The position numbers and the translations under genes are program-made. A DNA stretch of 12,948 bases from Oscillospiraceae bacterium (GTDB lineage Bacteria > Bacillota > Clostridia > Christensenellales > Aristaeellaceae): NCBI GenBank assembly GCA_031282605.1, contig JAITDK010000258.1, positions 1-12,948 on the forward strand, given 5' to 3'. Positions 6,015 to 12,408 of this stretch are shown piece by piece. Under the pieces are notes generated by a model. The model was given only the letters and a program-made list of their open reading frames with translations, was not told the origin of the DNA and did no database searches. Each line of letters opens with the position of its first letter. Positions within the stretch are counted from its first letter, which is position 1.

Positions 6015-7001
6015 TCAACCTCCCTTGCTCAACCGATGGCACTTCACGAAATGCCCCGCCTCCGCCTCGAATAGTTCGGGGTCGACGGCCTTGCAAACGT
6101 CCTGGCAATAGATGCAGCGGGTGTGAAACCGGCAGCCGGGGGGCGGATTCGACGGCGAAGGGATATCGCCTTCCAGTAATACGCGCTTGCGGGCGCGGTT
6201 GACCTCCGGATCGAACGTAGGTGCGGCCGCCAGCAGCGCCTCAGTATAAGGATGCAATGGGTTCTCGAACAACCGCGCCTTAGGTCCAACTTCGACCAGC
6301 TGACCCAGATACATCACGCCGACTTCGTCGGAGATGAACTTTACGACGGAAAGGTCGTGCGATATGAATAAGTATGTAAGATTCATTTCCTGCTGCATGT
6401 CTTTGAGCAGGTTGATGATCTGCGACTGAATGGATACGTCCAGCGCGGACACAGCCTCGTCGCATACGATGAATTCCGGGTTTACCGCCAGCGCCCTCGC
6501 GATGCATATGCGCTGCCTCTGCCCGCCGGAGAACTGATGCGGATATCGCCACGCTTGTTCCGGAAACAGTCCGCACTTGCCGATTATGTCGATTACGCCG
6601 TCGCGCATCTCGCGCTTGTTCTTAACGACGCCGTGCTGGAGCATCGCTTCGCCCACAATCTCGGCGACGGGCAGCCGAGGGTTCAGCGAGCTGTACGGAT
6701 CCTGGAATATAATCTGCATTTTGGTGCGCAGCCTGTTCAGCTCACGCTTGTTAAGGGTCGATATTTCACGCCCCGCGAAACGCACGCTCCCTTCCGTTGG
6801 AGGCAGCAATCTCAGGATGGTGCGGCCCACCGTGGATTTGCCGCAGCCGGATTCGCCTACCAGCCCCATCACCTTGCCCTGCGGTATCGTAAAGGATATG
6901 CCGTCCACCGCCTTCACATAGCCGACGGTGCGCCGCGTGACGCCTTTTTTTATTGGGAAATATTTCTTCAAGCGCGAAACTTCCACCAATGTTTCAGGCA
7001 C
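6015..7001 (-). CDS. Peptide ABC importer ATP-binding protein, OppF/DppF type
   Basis: This is one of two ATPases powering uptake at the cytoplasmic face of the importer. It has 328 residues from GTG 6999-7001, chosen because GGAGGG (7009-7014) lies seven bases upstream; the preceding ATG at 7014-7016 is part of that site. Walker A GESGCGKST is at 49-57, the Q-loop glutamine at 100, the signature FSGGQRQR at 157-164, Walker B with Glu182 in IVCDEAVSALD, and His215 in the H-loop. The C-terminal oligopeptide-transporter extension carries the family cysteine cluster (Cys290, 296, 299, 303 and 321), implicated in iron-sulfur binding in related proteins. The start overlaps the end of the partner ATPase gene by eight bases. 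All catalytic residues are present. Opp, Dpp or nickel-type specificity cannot be told from the ATPase. Confidence 0.95.
   Translation of the reverse strand: MPETLVEVSRLKKYFPIKKGVTRRTVGYVKAVDGISFTIPQGKVMGLVGESGCGKSTVGRTILRLLPPTEGSVRFAGREISTLNKRELNRLRTKMQIIFQDPYSSLNPRLPVAEIVGEAMLQHGVVKNKREMRDGVIDIIGKCGLFPEQAWRYPHQFSGGQRQRICIARALAVNPEFIVCDEAVSALDVSIQSQIINLLKDMQQEMNLTYLFISHDLSVVKFISDEVGVMYLGQLVEVGPKARLFENPLHPYTEALLAAAPTFDPEVNRARKRVLLEGDIPSPSNPPPGCRFHTRCIYCQDVCKAVDPELFEAEAGHFVKCHRLSKGG
6019..6024 (-). promoter_or_regulatory. Ribosome-binding site embedded in the end of the OppF-like gene
   Basis: GGGAGG on the minus strand is six bases before the ATG of the small membrane protein and encodes part of the terminal Lys-Gly-Gly of the ATPase. 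This supports both the short start and translational coupling. Confidence 0.65.
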
Positions 7002-8001
7002 GTTGCTTCCCTCCATACAACCAACAGGCGATGTTATGACGAGGCTCCACCTCAATCTCAGGGGGAAATTCCGCCGCGCATACCGGCAGCGCGCGTTCGC
7101 ACCTGGGGTGAAACGGGCATCCGCTAGGTTTGTCGCTCAAGTCCGGCACGTTGCCCGGTATCACGGTGAGACGGTTGGTGGTTGTGGACATGTCCGGCTT
7201 GGAGTTGATCAAACCTATTGTATAAGGATGCAGCGGATTTTTGAATATCGTAACGACGTCCGCCACCTCGGCCACTTTGCCCGCATACATCACCATGACG
7301 CGTTCGCTCATCTCGGCGATGACGCCCAAATCATGCGTGATGAATATTATGGACGCCCCGATGTCACGCTTGAGATCGTTCATCAGCGTCAAAACCTGCG
7401 CTTGAATGGTTACGTCCAGCGCGGTTGTAGGTTCGTCGGCGATCAGCAGCTTGGGCTTGCACGCCAGCGCCATTGCGATCATAACGCGCTGGCGCATACC
7501 TCCGGACAGCGCGAATGGATACTCGTCCGCTATGCGGCGCGGGTTTGGAATCCGCACCTTTGAGAGCATCTCAATGCTGGCCTCTCGCGCCTGCGCCCGG
7601 GTCATTCCCTGATGAAGCATCAACGCCTCGTCGATCTGCGCGCCGATCCTGAACACTGGGTTCAAGCTGGTCATCGGCTCCTGGAATATCAGCGAGATGT
7701 CGTTGCCGCGAATCTGGCGCATACGGGCGTCGGATATCTTCAGCATATCCTCCCCGCCAAACAGGATCTCCCCACCCTCATACCTGCCCGGCGGGGTTTC
7801 CACCAGCCGCACTATCGACATGCACGATATCGACTTGCCGCAGCCGGACTCCCCCACCAAGCCCAGCGTCTCGCCTTCGTCGACATAAAAACTCACGTCG
7901 TCCACAGCCTTGACCGCTCCGTTGTCGCCGTGAAAATAGGTCTTAAGCCCGCGAACATCCAGCAAACGTTTGCCGCCGTCCGCGCCGATATGATTCTGCA
8001 T
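6994..8001 (-). CDS. Peptide ABC importer ATP-binding protein, OppD/DppD type
   Basis: This is the second ATPase of the importer, 335 residues from ATG 7999-8001. GGTGA, overlapping the stop of the permease gene, is six bases before it. A TTG at 8007 directly after that stop is an alternative. Walker A GESGCGKS is at 50-57, the Q-loop glutamine at 107, the signature LSGGMRQR at 165-172, Walker B LLIADEP ends at Glu190-Pro191, and His223 sits in the H-loop (ITHDLG). The C-terminal extension holds cysteines 295, 301, 308 and 326, the pattern of the oligopeptide/dipeptide transporter C-terminal domain. The gene lies between permease C and ATPase F with no real gaps, so the genes are co-transcribed and probably translationally coupled. 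Confidence 0.95.
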   Translation of the reverse strand: MQNHIGADGGKRLLDVRGLKTYFHGDNGAVKAVDDVSFYVDEGETLGLVGESGCGKSISCMSIVRLVETPPGRYEGGEILFGGEDMLKISDARMRQIRGNDISLIFQEPMTSLNPVFRIGAQIDEALMLHQGMTRAQAREASIEMLSKVRIPNPRRIADEYPFALSGGMRQRVMIAMALACKPKLLIADEPTTALDVTIQAQVLTLMNDLKRDIGASIIFITHDLGVIAEMSERVMVMYAGKVAEVADVVTIFKNPLHPYTIGLINSKPDMSTTTNRLTVIPGNVPDLSDKPSGCPFHPRCERALPVCAAEFPPEIEVEPRHNIACWLYGGKQRA

Positions 8002-8007
8002 TCGCAA

Positions 8008-8901
8008 TCACCGCTTCATTTTGGGATCAATGGCGTCGCGCAGCCCGTCTCCAACCAGGTTGAAACATATAACAGATAGGAAGATAGCAAGCCCCGGCGG
8101 CACCCAATACCACCACTTATTCTTGATGACCAGGAGATCGCGCGCGTCTTGTATCAGGTTGCCCCATGTAGGCGTAGGCGGCGAAACGCCTAATCCAAGG
8201 AAGGACAGCGAGGTTTCCGTTAGGATCACGCTGGCCATGCCCAACGTAGCGTATACGATAACGTAAGCCAAAACGTTTGGCAGCAGATGCTTGAATATCC
8301 GCCGAACGTCGCTGATACCCAGCGCCTCGCAGGCCTCCATATACTCCATCTCGCGCAGCGTCAGAATCTGCCCTCGCACGATGCGCGCCACAGTCGGCCA
8401 AGAGAGCAGCGCCAGGGTCAATATCAAAACGGGGATAGAATTCCCAAAGACCATGGCTATAGTCACGCACACGATGAGAAACGGAAAACTCAGGAACACC
8501 TCGCACAGCCGCATAATGAACGCGTCCACAATGCCGCCGTAGAATCCCGCCAAGCTGCCCATCGATACGCCGATCAAACACTGCACGGTCGTTACGACCA
8601 GCGCAATGCCCAGCGATATCCTTCCGGCGTAGAACAAGCGGGTGAACAGATCGCGGCCAATCTTATCCGTGCCCAGCCAATGTTTGGCGTTGGGGGGGAC
8701 GTCGCGCTCGTTCATCGCGATGGATTCCATGTGATACGGAGAAATCATGGGCACGAAGATACACGCCATCAGTATAATGAACAACGTGGCGAAGCTCGCC
8801 ACGGCCAGGCGGTTACGGCTGAATCGATAGGCTACATTTCCCCAGTAGCTTTGCCGGAAATCCCGCTTGACGCGGAGCGGCGAACGCGCTTTTATCTCCA
8901 T
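8008..8901 (-). CDS. Peptide ABC importer permease, OppC/DppC type
   Basis: This 297-residue integral membrane subunit has ATG at 8899-8901 and AGGTGA (8909-8914) seven bases upstream. The N-terminal 30 residues are basic, then a first helix runs from about 33 to 53, typical of the OppC subgroup. The segment HWLGTDKIGRDLFTRL (74-89) is the conserved periplasmic-loop signature. Further helices lie at about 97-120, 138-170, 210-230 and 265-285. The EAA cytoplasmic loop, where the ATPases dock, is at about 189-209 (EACEALGIS...HLLPN). The end, DPKMKR, is typical of the family. It pairs with permease B, 43 bases upstream, to form the membrane channel. Confidence 0.95.
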   Translation of the reverse strand: MEIKARSPLRVKRDFRQSYWGNVAYRFSRNRLAVASFATLFIILMACIFVPMISPYHMESIAMNERDVPPNAKHWLGTDKIGRDLFTRLFYAGRISLGIALVVTTVQCLIGVSMGSLAGFYGGIVDAFIMRLCEVFLSFPFLIVCVTIAMVFGNSIPVLILTLALLSWPTVARIVRGQILTLREMEYMEACEALGISDVRRIFKHLLPNVLAYVIVYATLGMASVILTETSLSFLGLGVSPPTPTWGNLIQDARDLLVIKNKWWYWVPPGLAIFLSVICFNLVGDGLRDAIDPKMKR

Positions 8902-8944
8902 GTGGCTATCACCTCGGCATCGTTGTGGTCTTTACGCGACGCGC

Positions 8945-9913
8945 TTATTCGTATTTGATGCGCGGATCGGCTATGGCATAGAGGACGTCCGCGACCAGCG
9001 CGCCCACCAGCGTCAGCAGCGACAGCATGGCGTTAACGCCCAGTATCACCGGATAGTCGCGCGTATTGACGGCGTCTACGGAGATTTTACCCAAGCCGGG
9101 GTAGGCGAATATGGTTTCCGTCATAACCGCGCCGGATAGCAGGCTGGGGATCCAGAATCCTAGCAGGGTGATGATGGGTATAATAGCGTTGCGGAATGCG
9201 TGGCGGTATATAGTGACCCTTTCCTTCAGACCCTTGGCGCGCGCGGTGCGGATGTAATCCTGCCGGATGACCTCCAGCATACTGGAACGGGTATAACGCA
9301 TGAAGCTGGCGGTAGAGGCGAGTCCCAGCACAACGGCGGGCAGCACGGTATGCCAGGCTACGTCCAGTTGACGGGCAAGCCACGTAGCGTTTCTGGCGAG
9401 CAGGTTGTCGCGCATGCCGTACAGCGGGAACAGCCTAAGATCGACAGCGAAGAACTTCAATAGCAGCAAGCCAAAGAAGAACGTGGGCATACTGATGCCC
9501 ACCAGCGAGAACACGGTGGAAGCGTTGTCGGCCAGCGAGCGCTGCTGTGTGGCGCTGAGCACCCCGATGGGTATGCCAATGAGCATAGACAGTATCAGCG
9601 ATGTGAACGACAGTATGAACGTAGGCCCGATGAAGTCGCCGAGCAGCTCGGTAACGGGGCGTCTATGCTTGATGGAATAGCCGAGGTTGCCTTGAAAAGC
9701 CGCGATGATCCAATTGAAAAACTTTTGATGGATCGGCAGCTTGGGATCCAGACGTTCAGAGAGGATCGCTTTCTGTTCAGCCGTGAGTTTGGGATCCATC
9801 ATGGTGGATACAGGACCGCCGGGGGCGTGCTCCATCAAGAAGAAGAGAATGAGGAGTATGCCAAGGAATACGGGAATGATCTGTATGACGCGGCGTATCA
9901 AATATGTCCTCAA
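8945..9913 (-). CDS. Peptide ABC importer permease, OppB/DppB type
   Basis: This 322-residue integral membrane subunit starts at TTG 9911-9913, supported by GAGGGG six bases upstream and by the family opening MRTYLIRRVIQIIP. The first helix spans about 9-28. The DPKLTAEQKAILSERL segment (40-55) and the QGNLGYS motif (74-80) belong to the OppB extracytoplasmic region. Later helices lie at about 98-122, 134-156, 186-205, 243-262 and 289-313. The EAA loop RTARAKGLK...HAFRNA is at 222-243. The C-terminus ADPRIKYE matches the family. The rare start codon and the stem-loop just upstream both suggest that permease synthesis is kept below that of the binding protein. Confidence 0.95.
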   Translation of the reverse strand: MRTYLIRRVIQIIPVFLGILLILFFLMEHAPGGPVSTMMDPKLTAEQKAILSERLDPKLPIHQKFFNWIIAAFQGNLGYSIKHRRPVTELLGDFIGPTFILSFTSLILSMLIGIPIGVLSATQQRSLADNASTVFSLVGISMPTFFFGLLLLKFFAVDLRLFPLYGMRDNLLARNATWLARQLDVAWHTVLPAVVLGLASTASFMRYTRSSMLEVIRQDYIRTARAKGLKERVTIYRHAFRNAIIPIITLLGFWIPSLLSGAVMTETIFAYPGLGKISVDAVNTRDYPVILGVNAMLSLLTLVGALVADVLYAIADPRIKYE

Positions 9914-9955
9914 CGCGATCCCCTCTTTCCTGACGCATTCGCGGTATAATTTGCG

Positions 9956-9981
9956 TTGGGGCTGAACTTGTTCAGCCCCAA
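9956..9981. other. Perfect intercistronic stem-loop between the binding-protein and permease genes
   Basis: TTGGGGCTGAAC (9956-9967) and its exact complement (9970-9981) are separated by two bases, giving a stem of 11-12 base pairs. No T-run follows on the minus strand, so full termination is unlikely. Such structures after a binding-protein gene commonly protect the upstream mRNA or cause partial termination, raising binding protein over permease. That role here is inference from position. Confidence 0.6.
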
Positions 9982-10009
9982 TTGACGTCGTCCGTGACGG
10001 AACGCTGAA

Positions 10010-11674
10010 TCAATGCAGCGTATTGAAGCACATATACGTATAGCCGTTGCCCAGGTAGCTGACCACGTGCACCCCGTCGATGGCCTCGATGGCGCGCAGG
10101 TTATCAATATTGGCCGCCGGCATCGCAACGTCCAGCTCGCCCAACTCTAGCGCGGCGATCTTGCTCTCGTCAGGCACTATCGTGATGTACACGCCATCGA
10201 TCTTCACAGCGTTGTCGGGATCCCAATAACTCTCGTTGGCCTCGAGCATGATGAACTGGTTCGGGGCGTAGTCTGTCAGAACCAGCGGGCCGCTGCCGAC
10301 AGGGCTCATGTTGTGAGAGAGGAAGCCTTCCATTGTGCCGTCGTCATAGATATGCTTGGGCACGATGCCGTATGCGAATTCGACGATGTTCGCCGGCGAG
10401 GCGTCCTTGAACGTGAAGGAGATGGTATACTCGTCGACGACCTGGATACCGGAAATGGTGTCGGCGGTGCCGGCGGCGTACTCGTCATAGCCTTCGATAT
10501 TCATGACGGAACTGAGCCGGGGTCCGGTGTATTCCGGATGTGCGATCATCGTATAGGTGAAGTAGAAATCCTCGGTCGTCAGAGGCTCGCCGTCGGAGAA
10601 CTTGACGCCTTCCTTCAGCGTGAAGGTATAGGTTTTGTTCTCGTTGCTCAATTCATAGTCCGCGATAGAGGAGGCCACGTATTCGCCCTCGTCGTTGACT
10701 ATAATCGGCGCTTCGAATACGCAGTAGTTGATCCACTGATCGTACACCTTGTCGGCGTAGATGGGGTTGAACTTGCCGTCGAAGCTCGTTTCGCCCAGCT
10801 TGAGGATCTGATCGCCTTCAAGCGTGACGTCGCGGATGACGTCCGGCCACTCGGCGTACGTGCCCAGATCGAGTCCCGACACGCGGTCGTTGACGCCCCA
10901 GATCTCCGAACGGTACGCTACGATGGACGTAGGCACTTCATCGTTCATCAAGGCTGCCCATTCCTTGTAAATAGCGGCGCGTTCTTCCGTGCCGAACGTC
11001 GTTTTTCCCGCTTTGATCAATTCCTGGGAGCGTTCGTTGTAATAACCGGAGGCGTTGAATCCGCCGGCGGTGAACGCTTCATAGTCGAACAGCCCGCCGG
11101 AGGGATCCGGATCGGCGCCCAGCGAGAAGCCCATCGTGTAGATGTCAAAATCCTTTTCGCCAGGTTCGGGATCCATCGACATCGCCGCGACGGTGTTGAA
11201 GTCCATGCGGTCGATTACCAGGTCGACGCCGATCTGCTTCCATGAGTCATAGGCCATGGAAGAGAGCGTTACGGGCCACGGGGAATCTTCGTACACCAGC
11301 CACTTTACGGAGAGTTTCAGCCCGTCCGCATTGTAGCGGTATCCATCCTCCCCCAGTGTCCAGCCCGCTTCATCCAACAGAGCGGCGGCTTTATCCAAGT
11401 CGTACGCATATGCGTTCAGGTCGGATTCGTCCGGAAACGCCCACGACGTGGGCGACAGCGGCGCAAGACCCACCTTCGCAATATCTGTGGAGCCGTATTG
11501 AGCCAGGATGAAATTCTCACGATCCAACGCATAGAGCAAAGCCTGACGCACTCGCTTATCGCCCAGCTTGGGTCCCGGCGCAAACTCTTCCGCCGCGACG
11601 GCGGCAAGCGACGCCATCACCATCAGCGCTGCAAGCAGCAGGGCGAGCGTCTTGACGGTCAATTTACTTGTCAT
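10010..11674 (-). CDS. Circularly permuted family 5 solute-binding protein of the peptide ABC importer
   Basis: This is the extracytoplasmic receptor that delivers ligand to the permeases, 554 residues from ATG 11672-11674 with AAGGAGG (11682-11688) seven bases upstream. A Sec signal peptide spans 1-28, with likely cleavage after AVAA and no lipobox cysteine. The domain order is inverted. Residues 35-285 are the normal C-terminal half: KRVRQALLYALDRENF at 40-55, SPTSWAF near 74-80, DKAAALLDEAGW near 94-105, FDIYTMGFSLGADPDPSG at 176-193 and a final segment ending DVTLE. Residues 287-554 are the normal N-terminal half: GETSFDGKFNP near 294-304, KTYTFTLKEGVKFSDGEP at 347-364, SGPLVLTDY, and YTYMCFN at 545-551. 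The protein stops at TLH, exactly where a normal member would go on into PKLGDKRVRQAL. Total length is normal. The rest of the operon is intact, so it is probably functional. Ligand class (oligopeptide or dipeptide) cannot be read from sequence. Confidence 0.93.
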   Translation of the reverse strand: MTSKLTVKTLALLLAALMVMASLAAVAAEEFAPGPKLGDKRVRQALLYALDRENFILAQYGSTDIAKVGLAPLSPTSWAFPDESDLNAYAYDLDKAAALLDEAGWTLGEDGYRYNADGLKLSVKWLVYEDSPWPVTLSSMAYDSWKQIGVDLVIDRMDFNTVAAMSMDPEPGEKDFDIYTMGFSLGADPDPSGGLFDYEAFTAGGFNASGYYNERSQELIKAGKTTFGTEERAAIYKEWAALMNDEVPTSIVAYRSEIWGVNDRVSGLDLGTYAEWPDVIRDVTLEGDQILKLGETSFDGKFNPIYADKVYDQWINYCVFEAPIIVNDEGEYVASSIADYELSNENKTYTFTLKEGVKFSDGEPLTTEDFYFTYTMIAHPEYTGPRLSSVMNIEGYDEYAAGTADTISGIQVVDEYTISFTFKDASPANIVEFAYGIVPKHIYDDGTMEGFLSHNMSPVGSGPLVLTDYAPNQFIMLEANESYWDPDNAVKIDGVYITIVPDESKIAALELGELDVAMPAANIDNLRAIEAIDGVHVVSYLGNGYTYMCFNTLH

Positions 11675-12272
11675 CTAATGTCCTCCTTCATGCATACATA
11701 AAATATCCGATATAATTATACACCAGCAGAGCATAAATAGCAATACAGGATTCTCACAAAAACAGGGCGTATTCGGGATAATTCGAACTATAATCAATAT
11801 CTTATTTATTGAAAATAGCTGGATAAAGAGGAAAATTGTCGAAAACGCAGTCGGCGAGAGACGCCTGCGGCGCGTTCGGAAAAAATGGAAACATGCAAGA
11901 CGGCGTTGCGAATGATTCATAATAGCTATATCGTCTTTTCGCCGGCTTTGCATGACGCGTGGGCATAAGGCGCTTAAAGGATTGCTCTAGGCTGTTTTTA
12001 CATATACAGTCAGAATAATCCGGCAGATCGAGCGGCAAGCGCTTATGTTTTCCCAGAAGCTTGGCGTCGATCGCGGATGACGAGGATATAAGGGGCGGCG
12101 ATCGTCATGAAAGGCAAGCGAAAGGTTTCCAGACGGCATATCTTTTGGACGTGTGTCGCTGGTATACTGTATACGAGCGATGGGCGGGCGCAAGATATAA
12201 AGCATAAAGCCCCCGCTCCCCGTGCTCGCATCGGGTGTACTAGGCGGTACGAGCCCATGCTGGAGTGGCGTC
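11675..12272. other. Divergent spacer without a supported gene
   Basis: Between the importer operon and the promoter of the hydrolase gene no frame has a ribosome-binding site and composition that convince. The first 150 bases are AT-rich and hold the importer promoter. Around 11846-11869 a bulged hairpin (CGCA/TGCG plus GGCG/CGCC, loop AGAGA) is followed on the minus strand by TTTT, but no minus-strand gene lies upstream of it. GTATAC occurs twice around 12162-12174. I see no RNA gene or mobile element. Confidence 0.5.
11715..11743 (-). promoter_or_regulatory. Sigma-A promoter of the ABC importer operon
   Basis: On the minus strand TTGCTA (11738-11743, four of six consensus bases) and a perfect TATAAT (11715-11720) are 17 bases apart. 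Transcription would begin near 11708, giving a leader of about 34 bases. That is too short for a riboswitch, so regulation is probably at the promoter. No CodY or cre operator with a good match is seen. Confidence 0.65.
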
Positions 12273-12301
12273 TTGAACACCCGCGTATATGATGGTATAC
12301 T
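12273..12301 (+). promoter_or_regulatory. Extended -10 promoter of the MBL-fold hydrolase gene
   Basis: TTGAAC (12273-12278) and TATACT (12296-12301) are separated by 17 bases, and TGG just before the -10 makes the extended form. Transcription would start near 12308, leaving a leader of about 100 bases with short hairpins (CAGCG/CGCTG at about 12303-12317). A second TGGTATACT at 12160-12168 has no matching -35. Confidence 0.6.
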
Positions 12302-12408
12302 CGCAGCGCCGGACGCTGGGAAGAAATACCTCAAAATACTTCGAGCACCTCAAGCCCTTCGTCCCCAGGCCGCATGAAAACGGCTTCTAAACAAGGAGGA
12401 TCGCTTAA

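Noticed and set aside
7002..7055. Upstream starts (codon at 7055 and ATG at 7016) for the OppF-like ATPase
   Set aside because: The ATG at 7016 overlaps the GGAGGG ribosome-binding site, which is correctly spaced for the GTG at 7001. Related ATPases also begin close to the LVEVxxLKKYFPI segment.
9956..9981. Intrinsic terminator ending the importer operon after the first gene
   Set aside because: The stem is perfect but no T-run follows on the minus strand, and the permease genes downstream have no promoter of their own that I can see.
10313..11245. 310-codon open frame on the plus strand
   Set aside because: It is antisense to the binding-protein gene, has no ribosome-binding site and no recognisable domain. 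Long shadow frames are expected at this GC content.
10010..11674. Binding-protein gene as a frameshifted or truncated pseudogene
   Set aside because: One uninterrupted frame contains both halves at normal total length, with signal peptide, ribosome-binding site and promoter. The order is changed but nothing is missing.
11833..11848. CodY-like box upstream of the importer promoter
   Set aside because: AATTGTCGAAAAC lacks the central spacing base of the consensus and lies about 90-100 bases upstream of the -35, so the match is too poor.
11846..11869. Hairpin followed by TTTT on the minus strand as a terminator
   Set aside because: The stem is bulged and no minus-strand gene lies upstream of it within the window, so there is no transcript to end.
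12107..12292. 61-codon plus-strand frame starting MKGKRKVSRR with a short hydrophobic stretch
   Set aside because: The purine-rich site is too far from the ATG, codon use (AGA, AGG, CGA) differs from neighbours, and it ends inside the hydrolase promoter. A real gene cannot be excluded but is not supported.
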